DNA of 15,291 bases from Gonium pectorale (GCA_001584585.1 LSYV01000013.1:766172-781462); one strand, 5' to 3'; numbered from the stretch's first letter, positions 1 through 9,758 are shown. Made by a program: numbers and translations. Notes: a model not told the origin generated them from the letters alone.

Positions 1-1
1 G

Positions 2-418
2 CGGTCTCCGGCGTCGCACGAGCAGCAGCAGCAGCGGGCGGAGCATGCGGCTGCCGCCGTCACGTCCGCACCGCCGGCGGCAGCGGCGCTGCCGTCGCAG
101 CCGCCAGCGGCCGGCGACCGCGAGGCCCCGCACGGCTTCGGCGCCGTCGACGGCCTGATCAAGCAGATTCTAGAGTTCCAGCCGCCACGATCACCGTACG
201 ACACGGAGGAGGTCTACGGCAGGCGGGAGGACGTGGCGGCGGCGTCGCCGGCCCAGGCGCCCTCGGGGGCCGCCGAGGTGGAGGCGTGGTACGCGCAGCA
301 GCAGGGCGGAGGCAACGGCGGGGGGCACGGGGTAACTGAGCGGATGCGGGAGGCGGTCGCTGAGAAGCTCCACGATGCAGCTGTGTTCGTCAAGGAGGGC
401 AGGGCAACGCACCATTGA
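2..418 (+). CDS. C-terminal part of an unrecognised protein (gene enters from the left)
   Basis: The frame is open from the first complete codon at position 2 to the TGA at 416-418, giving 138 residues with no internal stop. The start, and any upstream exons, lie outside the window. The sequence begins with a Gln run (QQQQ) and an Ala/Pro-rich stretch, then a more ordered part around GFGAVDGLIKQILEFQPP (positions about 140-185), a Gln/Gly-rich stretch (QQQGGGNGGG), and a charged, probably helical tail (TERMREAVAEKLHDAAVFVK). Homopolymeric Ala, Gln and Gly runs between ordered patches are common in volvocine nuclear proteins. I do not recognise a family and assign no function. The GC-rich third positions and the clear drop in coding character after 418 support this as real coding sequence. 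A splice acceptor inside the stretch cannot be excluded. Confidence 0.6.
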   Translation, partial: RSPASHEQQQQRAEHAAAAVTSAPPAAAALPSQPPAAGDREAPHGFGAVDGLIKQILEFQPPRSPYDTEEVYGRREDVAAASPAQAPSGAAEVEAWYAQQQGGGNGGGHGVTERMREAVAEKLHDAAVFVKEGRATHH

Positions 419-1160
419 GCACGTTTGAGGACTTCGGAGCGTCGGCAGGATTTTCAAGTTGCGTATATGAAGGGATGCCCAACCCAGTTACAATGTGGGC
501 TTTTGAGGCAGGGCACGGTGCTGATGGCATTCTCCCGTCGAGGCACGAGCGTGTGGCTTGGTGAAGTTGCAGGGTGCTTTATCGAGGGATACGGTCACGG
601 TACAGGCCAAGCAGTCAAGTTTTGCGTACGGCACGGACATGCGTCGGGGAGGCGCAATGCGGCGGCATCGCGGTAATCGTCATTGTGTTATTTAGTGGTC
701 TTGGTGTTACCCCGAAAGCGGTCAGCTTGGGGTTGCTGTGCGCGTTTCGTGGGCGGGCGGGACACGGGGAAGCGGCGGCTTCTGCGGGCGCTGCCGCCCG
801 TATGACTCAAAGGCGGTAAAAGGGTGGGAGGCCTACCTTTCGGCATGGTGTCTGATCTCTGTTGCGGTTTGTGGTGGATCGTCCTCCGCAACCACCTTTG
901 ATGTAGGGCAACCTGGGGCCAGCGAGCGCGCGGTTGACGTTCCCTACTGTACTGCGGCGGCGCAACGGCAGTTGTCATGTATGGGTCGTGTGCGGCAGTG
1001 CGGGTTCTAGTTTTTGGGTTGCAGGGCTTCGGTTGTCTTCACCCACCCAACGGGGGCCAATGCCGGTCCCCAGCATTTGCTGCATGTGTTTCCGAAATCC
1101 GGCTCTGATGCGCAAGGGGTGCACCTGGGGACACCTGGGGTGTGTAATTGCCGAGTCCAC
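419..1160 (+). other. Probable 3' UTR of the upstream gene
   Basis: No reading frame here shows family features; the short ORFs on both strands change frame freely and look random. The stretch runs from the stop codon at 418 to just past a TGTAA at 1143-1147, the usual polyadenylation motif of volvocine nuclear genes. A 3' UTR of about 740 nt is within the normal range for these algae. Its end is inferred from the motif alone. Confidence 0.4.
1143..1147 (+). terminator. Candidate TGTAA polyadenylation signal of the upstream gene
   Basis: TGTAA is the typical poly(A) signal in Chlamydomonas and Volvox, with cleavage 10-20 nt downstream. This is the first TGTAA I found after the stop codon at 418. 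A five-base motif is weak evidence on its own. Confidence 0.4.
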
Positions 1161-2515
1161 GTACCGCTAGAAGCTTTTGTGAACGGCCGTCGTGGACAGG
1201 TGAGGCGTGGGTGTTGCGGCCAGGCTGACTTCGTCTCTTGAGCTCGGCTGCTGTTCTCGCTCAGCTCCTGATACGCTATCGTGCTCACGGCCTGCAGTGC
1301 GGGGTGCGTGCCATGTGCGCATTACAGTAAGTATGAAATGCCGCGCCTTTGGATCAAAGGGGGGCATAAAAGGTTGCACACAGGGGAGGTTGCACACTGG
1401 TTGCATACGGTACTGACAGGTTACAGGTTACTGGTTGACGACCAATGCGTTGCAGCATGCGTCATGTAGGATGCGGCTGCCTTGTTCGTCGGCTTGCGCT
1501 GCGGGCTACTCTTGGCTCTTTGTCCGCTGGGCAAGGCGTGGCCTACCTGACCTGCATCCGAGTATACGTGTTCACGGTTTGCGTCGCTTTCCCCCAGTCC
1601 AAGGCGGCGTTATCACCAGCACCTGCTTATCACCAGTACTAAGTGCCACCAACGCATGTCTGGCCAACTCCCCGGCTTCAGACTAGCAGCGCATCGGAGC
1701 TCGTGTTGAGTCTGGGAGATGGCAATGGTACTGTGGTGAGGCGTCAGTTGCGCATGGGCACAGGCCGACGAACAGAGGGTGGGAAACAGCAGACCTTCAT
1801 TCCGTAGATTTTGTCGCCTTGGGCGCACCACGCGATCAGCTATCGTGCCATGCACGTCCCGGTGCAGTCCTGTGTCATCAATGGATATACTCGATCTAGG
1901 GAGAAGGTCCGGGGTTTGACACACACTCCCTGACCGGGAATATCAGGAGCGCCTAAACATGCTATGTTGTGATGTCATCCTTCGACTGAAGGCCGATTGC
2001 ACAGAATGACAGAAACAGAGATGTGCCAACCGTTAACAGTAATGGCCAGAGCAAGTCCCAACTCCCAAGGCGTACGCGCAAGGTAAATTGGGTGATGTTA
2101 TTTTGTACGATGTTTTATTCGCGCGAAAGCTACGACCAGACCTCCAGACGCAACGCTGAGTGCTGACGCCATCAGGCTGGGATAGTGTCGGGCTTAACTG
2201 GCTGATCCTGGCACCATATAATAAAACATAAGCATGACTGCTGGGCGATCAATGCTTACGGCGATTGCATAATGTAACTGACTTGGTTGGACGTCCGGTT
2301 GAAGTGCGCACGAAGCTCCCTGGCATGCCCGCCGTACCCTGGTGGCACCCCATAAACCGCAACATACGCCCACGAATAGCAACGGTTTGGTGTCAAAGTC
2401 CCTGTTTCGGTCAGCGTTTTACATCACATCGTCCCCCCTAAAAGACCCGTTGTCCTGCGTCTGGGCTCGCCCTGGGCCCCTGGAACGTCTCAGTTGCGCT
2501 GACTTCGTAAACAAA
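1161..2515. other. Intergenic region, including the promoter and 5' UTR of the cellulase gene
   Basis: I see no supportable gene. Base composition becomes less GC-rich from about 1900 to 2420. A short cluster of imperfect repeats (GGTTGCACAC-like and GGTTAC-like words) lies at about 1370-1440. ORFs on both strands are short and lack recognisable motifs. A second TGTAA at 2273-2277 has no clear partner gene. The right end must contain the cellulase promoter and leader. Confidence 0.45.
2216..2226 (+). promoter_or_regulatory. Candidate TATA-like element upstream of the cellulase
   Basis: The word ATATAATAAAA lies about 290 bp upstream of the cellulase ATG in a locally AT-rich stretch. It could be a TATA box, implying a 5' UTR of roughly 260 nt, or simply AT-rich intergenic sequence. 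No transcript start evidence is available. Confidence 0.2.
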
Positions 2516-5500
2516 ATGGTGTCCCTGCGGGTATGGGCGGCCATTTCGCTGGCATTCACTATGGCTTGCGCCGTCAGGGGCCAGCTCCAACTCAACTATT
2601 CCCAAGCACTGTCCATGAGCTACTGGTATGTGTGAATTACGCCGTGGTTTGTTGACAGCGCGCAAGTAATGGTATCCGCGTCGCAGCTCATTGTGCTACT
2701 AACCCCTACTTCATGGCTTGGGCCCTGGGCCGTCTGCTCAGGTTCTACGAGGCGCAGATGTCTGGAGATGTGCCCAGCTGGTCTCGAGCGTCCCAGGCTG
2801 CTGGAGGGTGGCGGAACCGCAGCCATATGCAGGACGGGTTCGGCCCCAGCGGCATTTCGGTCGACCTGTCGGGGGGCTGGTATGACGCAGGAGGTGAGCA
2901 GAGGGAAACGCATATTTGCTATGCGACGCGATGCAATCATGGCTTGGTGTTGCCGTTCCTGTGACGGAGCACATCGCTTCCGCAAATGGCAGCCTGCTAA
3001 GCTTGCAAGTCGCAACGCACGTTCCTGAGCACAGGGTGGTAGATATTCCCTCGTGCTCCCGCGCTGACGAGGATTAACATCCAGAAGCAGACTGTGCGAC
3101 TTCACACTGCAACCTGGTGTGCTGTCATGGTGCGCCAACTTTGCGTTATCGGTGTCAGCCGAACCTGTGTGCCGTCTCGCCCTCCCTCATGGATGGTGCA
3201 GACCACCTCAAGCTGCACCTGCCGCTGGGCCAGGCAGCGAGCACTCTGGCGTACGGCATCCTCACCTGGGAGTCGGCCTACCGTACGGCAGGCGTGTGGG
3301 ACACTGCCGTACGCAACATAGACTGGATCGCGTCATATATGCTGAAGTGCTACTACAAGAACAGCGACACGCCGTCGGGCAATGCCTTCGTGGCCCAGGC
3401 GAGTCCGCCAGGTGTCTGCCTGTGCTTTATTTATACTATACAGTGCACATGGTCCTTGGTCCATACACAGCTTAGTTCACCTCACAGGGGCCGGCATGCA
3501 TCTTACCAGATATGCATTTGACCTGTGCTGCAGCGCTCCATCCGCATATGTTTAGCAACGCAGGTGATTTTCAGCAACGGCCTTGAGGGCCCCACCTGTC
3601 CCTCTACAGAGCCTTACTCTTGAGCTGCCTCGCTCCACCCAACATCCCTACGCCCCGCTTTCTTGTACCCCAGGTTGGTGACGTGGACACGGACCACTCC
3701 AAGTGGTGGGGCCGCCCCGAGCAGCAGCCCGAGGGGGGCGCCCAGGGCAGCACCGGCTGGCGGCCCGTTTACTCCATCACCGCGGGCGGGCGGGGGGCCG
3801 ACATCGCGGCACAGGGCGTGGCCACCATGGTCGGCGCCGCGATGCTGCTCAAGCGGCCGGGGGCCTTCGCCAACGCCACCAAGGCGGCCCTGCTGCTCAG
3901 CCGCGCAAGGCAGCTATTCGAGTTCGCAAAGACGGTGCCGGGATCGTGAGTGGTAGCGGGTGTGGTAGGGGCGGGCAGGAATAAGTGGGGACCTGCAGGG
4001 AAGAAGCGGGTTCGCACGGGTGCGGAACACAGCCGAGGTCTACCCAACTTGCCGCATCCCACGCGCCGCTACGTTCCCGTCTGCTCGCAGCTGGTCCCCT
4101 CCGTGGGGTAGCAACGCCTACTCGAGCTCCTCCTACCTCGATGACATGACCTGGGCGGCGGCGTGGCTGTGCAGGTGTGGACACGGGGGGATGGGGATGG
4201 CCGGCGGTTGGTGCGATGCAAGGCATTCAAAGGTCAGACGCAGGCACAGGCTGCCGGGGGCGGAGTTGGATGGTCTTACCTGAAGGGGCCGGCGCCTGGG
4301 TGTACAATGGCTTGGGAGGGCCGAGGATTGATGAGCAGACGTCAAGCGCAAGGCATCATTAGTGGGCCTTGTGCGTGGACCCAGTCCATACTGCCAATGT
4401 GTAGACATGATAGAAGCAGCTTCGATCCTCTTCCCAACCAGCTCCGAGCACATCTTCCTGACCCGCTTCCCCGCGGCCCGGGGCAACACGCAGGGCCGAC
4501 GTGGACGCCGGCGTCGCCACCGGCGCCAGTACGGCTTGCAGTACGGCGTTGTCGTACTGGGACCAAGTCAAGAACAGCGGCAGTTACGACGTGGTGTGGG
4601 ATCAGGTGGCGGGGCTGGCTGCCGTGCTGCTGCGGGACACGGGCGCCGGCGGGGCGACCTACACGGCAAGCTGGGACGGCTACATCCAGAGCATCCAGAA
4701 CAGGTGGGTCGTTGAGCGACGGTTGTTGTTGGGAGGTTGTATCAGACAGACATGAAGGCCCAACTGGCGGGTGGGTTGCTGCATGTGGTGTTGTTATTGT
4801 CGGGGCGTACTTGCGTATCGCGTAAGTCCTATGATGACCCATGGGTCTACCCCATCATAATGCAGGTGGAAGAGCTCACTGCCGTACACGCCCGGAGGCC
4901 TGGCCTGGCTGACCGCTTGGGGCAGCTGCCGTCACTCTGGTGGGCGGGGCGGGGCGGCCTTGGGTTGCTGCAGGTGTTTGCAAGGCGTCCCGCATTGTGC
5001 TTGCAGCGTCAATCCAGCCGCTTTCTAACGCCCGAGAACAGATGATGTGTACGCATCTGCCTCACTTAGTACGGCAGGTGCACTGATCATCCGCTTAGTC
5101 ACATTGGGGCTCTGAGGCTGCCCGAACTGTGTATGCCACCCGGGCCCGCAGCCAACACCGCGCTGGTGCTGCTGGCCGCCGCCCGCCCGGACGGCGGCTC
5201 GGGCCCCGGCCTGACCGCCGACGCCCGCCGCGAGCGCCACTGCTGGGCCCGCAAGCAGGTGTCGTACATGCTTGGAGACAACCCCAGGAGCCAGAGCTTT
5301 GTGGTGGGCTTCAAGTGAGTGCGTTCATCATTGACGGAAGGAGCAGCCGTTGGGAGTGGGAGTTCCCGTATCCTCAAGCGTCCGCCTTCTGTGGCTAGCG
5401 CTTGCGGGCGGCAGATGCAACTCCGTACGCGGCCGTGCTCTCCGGCCCCCAGCCTTGCCAGGTGCTTGCACCAGCGTGTGTTGCTGTGCTGGCCTTTCCT

Positions 5501-7543
5501 TCTGCCCGTCCCTCCCACCTGCTTAAGCCCCCTCTGTCTGCCCTACCTCTCCACCCCCTCCTCCCGCCCTCCGCAGGCCCACGGCCGGCCACTCGTCCCC
5601 CCAGAGCCCGCACCACCGCAGCGCCAGCTGCAGCCCCAACTACGCCATCACCTGCGACTGGAACAACCTCAACGCGGCGGGGCCCAGCCCCAGCGTGCTG
5701 CTGGGGGCGCTGGTGGGCGGGCCCGGACAGGACGACAGCTACGCCGACTCCCGGGGCGACTACGTGAAGAACGAAGTGGCGGTCGACTACAACGCCGGCT
5801 ACACGGGGGCACTGGCGGTGAGTGCTGAGGCCTTTAGGATCGTAGGAGGCATGCTATGTGGCAGGTAGCGGATGCGTGCAGGGGCCAATGGCAAACATGG
5901 GCTCCCGAGGAAGTGATGCGGAGCCAGTACCCGTTCCAGCAACTACTTTGTGCGCGTAGCAAAAAGCATCATTGACCTTTGGGTTCTTGGTTGGCCGGTT
6001 TGGTTCCTGGTCTGTGCCTGTCCGCAGGGCTTGACGGCTCTGGATCAGGCCCTCAAGGCCTCTGGCTGCAATCTGGTGGATTACTGCAGCGGAAAATGCA
6101 GCGCCGGCTCGTCTCCCTCTCCATCGCCGTCCCCCTCGCCGTCCCCCTCGCCAGCGCCGTCTCCATCCCCCTCCCCCTCCCCATCACCCTCTCCGTCGCC
6201 ATCTCCCTCTCCATCGCCTTCGCCGTCCCCCTCGCCATCCGCCTCGCCATCGCCGTCTCCTTCCTCCTCCCCCTCCCCTTCCCCATCTCCCTCTCCGTCC
6301 CCCTCCCCCTCTCCATCCCCCTCTCCGTCTCCCTCTCCGTCCCCCTCCCCATCGCCTTCTCCGTCCCCCTCTCCGTCCCCCTCTCCTTCCCCTCCCCCTC
6401 GCCTTCCCCCTCGCCGTCCCCGTCGCCGTCCCCCTCGCCGTCACCGTCCGCCTCGCCCTACCCGACTGGCTGCGGTCCCATTGACTGGGCCTGCCAGGCC
6501 TGCACCAACGCGCTCATCACGGCGCAGGGCGCATGCCGATCATGCGTCGCGACCCTGACCAGCAAGGGGCAGGACCCCTGGCAGTGCCACTCCTGCGGCA
6601 CCAAGGGATACACGAGCGACGCGACCATCCAGACCGCGTGCTTTACGCAGTGCGTCCCCAGCGCAGTCGCAAAAGGTGCGTGAAGCCCGAACTGCGATGC
6701 CCCATTGCTGTTGACGCTGGTGTCCTCGTAGACCTCCCAAGTCTCATGTTACATGCTCAAAGCTCGATGCCGTCGTCCGATGTGTGGGGCAAGGCGCAGC
6801 AGCAGGGTGCAAGGGATGTGTATGGCCCAGGGCTTCCAATGATGGCGGGTCTTCCGGGGGAGAGGCTAAGCCTCTTTCCTCCTTGCGACTGCGTGCCCGC
6901 ACCCCGCAGGGATCGCCTGGGCGTGCGCCGACTACTGCGAGGCTCAGGCCAACGTGGCGGGCGACCCGTCGCGCGCCAGTCAGTGCATGTCGTGCGTCAC
7001 CGCCGGCAAGGTCAACTCGGGCAACGTGTGGGGCTGCCAGAGCTGCATGACGGTGAGCTGTGGAGGCGGCTGAGGGGGGCCCGTCGGGGCCCTGTTGGGC
7101 GTGGCGTGGCATGGGTACTTCGCATGTGATGTTCCTGGGTTTGCTTGGCGCTGCGGTATGCTTCACTTGGTTATATGGTGACGACAAGGCACCTGGCCGT
7201 TGCAGGCTACTGCATACCGCAGCACGCCGCTTCAGCACACGCACAGCCACCACCGCACTGCTGTGCGCGCGGTGTGCGGAATGTGTATGGCCCAACAGTG
7301 CGTGCAACTTTCGGTTTGTATGTCGCGGAGCTCCACCATCCCTCTTGACATCCTATCCACCCCACCCCGCCCCATTCCATCCCATCCCTCCACCCCATCC
7401 CGCCACCCCAGGGCACGAGCTCCTCCACGTCCAGGGCCACGTGCATGTCGTGCGTCGCCAGCAACCTGCTGCCCACGTGGCAGTGCCCCCAGTGCGCCAA
7501 CGCGGGCAGCTGTCGCCGCCGGCAGATGCGCCACTCCCTGTAG
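2516..7543 (+). CDS. Secreted GH9 cellulase (endo-beta-1,4-glucanase) with Ser-Pro linker and Cys-rich C-terminus, 12 exons
   Basis: Glycoside hydrolase family 9 enzymes cut beta-1,4-glucan by inversion. Exons: 2516-2625, 2742-2893, 3202-3398, 3674-3945, 4091-4174, 4494-4703, 4866-4939, 5152-5314, 5577-5817, 6028-6675, 6910-7052, 7412-7543. The start is the first in-frame ATG, in the good context ACAAAATGG, and opens a signal peptide ([19 protein letters not shown], cleavage near residue 19-22). Family motifs follow in order: [22 protein letters not shown] (D85, D88), [51 protein letters not shown] (H433/H434), and [11 protein letters not shown] with the acid E487. Exons 1-9 sum to 501 codons, giving a full-length catalytic domain. 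A Ser-Pro linker and a Cys-rich tail then bring the protein to about 808 residues. One base appears to be missing near 6393, so the literal frame breaks there. All introns are GT-AG except intron 3 (GC-AG). Boundaries are inferred from family conservation; the GH9 call is near certain. Confidence 0.93.
3399..3673 (+). other. Intron 3 of the cellulase, GC-AG type
   Basis: The exon ends in ...GTG GCC CAG and the intron starts GCGAGT; the acceptor is TACCCCAG before GTT GGT GAC. Joining here restores the GH9 motif [12 protein letters not shown] in phase 0. No GT donor nearby gives the same join. CAG followed by GCGAGT fits the consensus of minor GC-AG introns, where the rest of the donor pairs well with U1. 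Confidence 0.75.
6109..6458 (+). repeat. Ser-Pro repeat tract encoding the cellulase linker
   Basis: About 350 bp of alternating Ser (TCC/TCT/TCG) and Pro (CCC/CCG/CCA/CCT) codons encode about 118 residues, with a few Ala substitutions. The + strand is almost purely pyrimidine apart from G in CCG/TCG and scattered CCA, so the opposite strand is purine-rich. Such linkers in volvocine extracellular proteins are typically hydroxylated on Pro and O-glycosylated, giving a stiff protease-resistant spacer. Here it joins the GH9 domain to the Cys-rich module. The repeat is prone to replication slippage and to sequencing or assembly errors, which is relevant to the frame slip within it. Confidence 0.9.
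6388..6396 (+). other. One-base frame slip inside the Ser-Pro tract
   Basis: Upstream the Ser-Pro pattern is in the frame whose codons start at 6388 (TCC) and 6391 (CCT). From 6393 it continues only in the frame one base earlier (TCC at 6393, CCC at 6396), so base 6393 is needed twice. Read literally, the upstream frame turns into an Arg/Pro-rich tail. The downstream frame leads cleanly into the Cys-rich domain and its correctly phased introns. The tract has no AG acceptor, so an intron does not explain it. A single missing pyrimidine does, either as an assembly error or as a real lesion. Confidence 0.8.
6471..7540 (+). other. Cys-rich C-terminal module of the cellulase (three related units over exons 10-12)
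   Basis: From about residue 650 the protein has three related units. Each has a C-x2-C pair followed by W-x-C-x2-C: CRSC...WQCHSC in exon 10, CMSC...WGCQSC in exon 11, and CMSC...WQCPQC in exon 12. The first two are preceded by WACQAC and WACADYC respectively. The last unit ends in [12 protein letters not shown] and TAG at 7541-7543. It occupies the place where some plant GH9 enzymes carry a carbohydrate-binding module, but I see no known CBM signature. Related Cys-rich extensions occur in other volvocine cellulases, to my knowledge without an established function. The many paired Cys residues suggest disulfides in the secretory pathway. Confidence 0.8.
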
Positions 7544-8730
7544 GGTACAGAACACGAGCGCGTGTGGGGGGAGCGTGTGGGGGCGCGAGGTGGCTGCCTT
7601 GCGATGTCCCTGCGCGTTTGCCTTGGCTCCAACTTTTGGAGCTGAGCGGGCGTGTAGGGCGTGGCTGCGCGTGTGCGGCACACGGCTCCTCTTGCGGCGG
7701 CAACAAGGGCCGCAACAAGCCACGCGCGGCCTTGCCGGTAGCGACTTCCTTGGCTTATGTTGGAATCCTGATTTGCTTGTGGCGAGGCGATGAGGTGCAT
7801 GTGGAAGGTAGGTGGGGGTGCGGGGACGCGTTGCTGGGCCGGTCGCACTGCTCCCGCTGAAGCTACCCTTCGGGTTTTTGCTTACTTGGCGGCAACGTCA
7901 ACGCGGGGAAGGCGTTCGTGCCAGGCCGGTATGAGCGTGTTAGTGCCGTCGGCGCGGCACTTTCACGGCGGCGTAGTCTGCTGTATGCTCCCCTTCATTA
8001 ATCGACCTTCAGAGGCGCATCATACAATGCGTGTACCCGGTATCGGTCCAACCTTAGATGCGAGCATTGGCTACTTTATAGCCACTATGCCGTGAACTTG
8101 ATTTTGTGTTCCTGGTTTGACAGTAGCATACGCCGTACATACGACTATTTTGTACATATTGCGCGGCGCCTGCTGTCGTCGGACCTTTTATGCTATCCTG
8201 ATGTTCGCTTGCGTACGCATGCAGAAACAAGAGTTTGGGCTGAAATGCCCGTTGTTCTGTCCTGATTCTGTTTGCAAAAGCTTATTATGAAATTGGCACG
8301 TAGGCAGTCGCGTGCAGAGACTGCACATGATCATCCAGGATAGAGTGGATTGGATTCATACATGGAAAATGGCGGGCTTTAAGGCTCGTCACCGACCCAC
8401 GGGTCGCGGGAGTTTTGTATCACACGCTGGGGCATGCAAAGCAAAAAGTACGGCCCACGCTTTGGTGCCTTACTTCGTTCAGTTGAGATAATGCTTTGGG
8501 GTTTGAGAGGCTCTCAAAGGCGCCCTCGTCTTATGGTGGCTGGACGCGACAGCAGTATAAGAAGACGGCTTTGACCAGTTCGGTACGGTAGCCGCTGCAG
8601 TGTCCTCGAGTTCCTGCGAAGTCCGGCGTCGCTGTGCTGTACGATAAGGGTGACACCCGCGTCGTATTTTACTGCAACCACATGCCGAAGGGCTGAAGCA
8701 AGCCCTTTGACTGTAAAACGACTAAATGAG
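7544..8730 (+). other. Probable 3' UTR of the cellulase gene
   Basis: No conserved coding segment is visible after the stop at 7541-7543. The stretch becomes AT-richer from about 7960 to 8560. The first TGTAA I found is at 8712-8716, which would make a 3' UTR of about 1.2 kb, long but not unusual in these algae. An imperfect palindrome, GACCCACGGGTC, lies at 8394-8405. Confidence 0.35.
8712..8716 (+). terminator. Candidate TGTAA polyadenylation signal of the cellulase gene
   Basis: TGTAA within CTGTAAAACG is the first such motif after the cellulase stop codon. Assignment rests on the motif and its position only. Confidence 0.35.
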
Positions 8731-9239
8731 GCAAGTTCCACCGATGGCGTATAAGCCCGGACGAGCGTACGCGTTTGGGGCCAGCCGTTGCCCGCCCACT
8801 GTACGATGTGCACTGGCTGGTTCACCCTCGGATATCCTCACATGGGCATGGGCACAGTGCAAATGGCCGGTTGCCGGGAGGTCGACCGCGAGCCGCGAGC
8901 TCTTGATTCCGCTCTGAATGCTCCCAGCACTCCCGTCGGATGCCGGTACTAGCGGTAGACAGGAAACGATTCCCAATCCGATCACCCCCATGGTAGCCCC
9001 TGGTTCTTTCTAGCTGCTAATGCGCGCGCTGGCAAGGTGTCCGCATTGACTGCGAGACCCCGAGTTACGCCTGAAGAAGCCCCCGCTCAAGTAGCTAACA
9101 GCGCCTCGCCTCGCTCCTTCGACAACAGTCCACGAGAGCGAGCCCGGAAGCGCTATGCCGGCGTGTTCACAATACATCACTCGGAAAATCATGGCAGCAT
9201 GGTTTCAGGACATAACACGTCCCAGCCTCTGCCGGTTAA
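8731..9239. other. Intergenic stretch with no recognisable gene
   Basis: ORFs on both strands are short and show no family features. The stretch separates the inferred end of the cellulase transcript from a coding-like + strand frame starting at about 9240. Confidence 0.4.
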
Positions 9240-9758
9240 GCGCCACCGTGCTCCACTGGCGCACGGTGGCTCCAGGCGATCATCTGCGCCCCTTACTGTG
9301 GCTGCGACTGGAGCACATTCCCTCGTCGGGGGGGATGGCACGGTTGGGCGCTGCGGAGGTACCTCAAGAGACACCTTGCGCGTGCGGCGCTCCCGCAGGC
9401 GCTGTGTGCGGACATCACGGAATACCTCGACGTGTGCGGGGACGGTCCACGGGACATGTACTGGGACGTTGGGCAGGACGGCGCCCCGCCACGGCTCTCT
9501 GAGCTCTCCTCTGACGTGGACAGCGTGTGGTCGAAGGATGGCCTGCTCACGCTGTCGGACCTGCTTGTCTGCGGGGCCTACGCGTTCCCTCGCGTCATCT
9601 CCAGCGAGATGGCGAATGAGTTCTCGATGCACGTCATGGTCTTCACGATGCAGGTCAACCTAAAATACGTCATGAGCATGCAAGATACCGTGCGTAGGGT
9701 GCTGAGGGGACTACTCAGTGAGGACTCTACGAGGACTGAGGGGCCTCAGCAAGACTGA
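9240..9758 (+). CDS. Coding-like fragment with a C2H2 zinc-finger-like start; possibly an exon or gene relic
   Basis: One + strand frame is open for 172 codons from just after a TAA at 9237-9239 to a TGA at 9756-9758. Its composition is protein-like rather than low complexity. An early segment, CAPYCGCDW followed by about 20 residues and ALRRYLKRHLAR, has the spacing of a C2H2 zinc finger (Cys pair, then His residues in a basic helix), though the first His position is uncertain. Further on are EYLDVCGDGPRDMYWDVGQD and a hydrophobic/amphipathic stretch with FPRVISSEMANEFSMHVMVF. There is no convincing ATG at the left edge, so this is probably an internal exon entered by an acceptor such as CTCCAG at about 9270. 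A possible donor, A|GTGAGG, lies at 9717/9718. I do not recognise the family; a transposon-derived protein is one possibility. Confidence 0.35.
   Translation, partial: APPCSTGARWLQAIICAPYCGCDWSTFPRRGGWHGWALRRYLKRHLARAALPQALCADITEYLDVCGDGPRDMYWDVGQDGAPPRLSELSSDVDSVWSKDGLLTLSDLLVCGAYAFPRVISSEMANEFSMHVMVFTMQVNLKYVMSMQDTVRRVLRGLLSEDSTRTEGPQQD

Noticed and set aside
2342..2515. Upstream extension of the cellulase reading frame
   Set aside because: The frame is open but has no ATG before 2516, and the ATG at 2516 directly begins a standard signal peptide in a good initiation context.
3117..3201. Coding sequence immediately left of exon 3
   Set aside because: It is open by chance; the GH9 motif GGWYDAG-DHLK is restored only by the acceptor at 3201.
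6053..6444. Minus-strand ORFs rich in Arg/Gly/Glu opposite the Ser-Pro linker
   Set aside because: They are the reverse complement of the Ser-Pro codons; their repetitive composition is fully explained by the + strand coding exon.
6388..6558. Arg/Pro-rich C-terminus in the literal frame after the Ser-Pro run
   Set aside because: The pattern Ser-Pro continues in the neighbouring frame and leads to a Cys-rich domain with consistent splice phases, so the Arg-rich reading is an effect of the frame slip.
7053..7411. Possible extra exon within intron 11 after the CCGTTGCAG acceptor at about 7206
   Set aside because: No frame there continues the Cys/Trp pattern, and direct joining of 7052 to 7412 keeps phase 0 and the repeat pattern.
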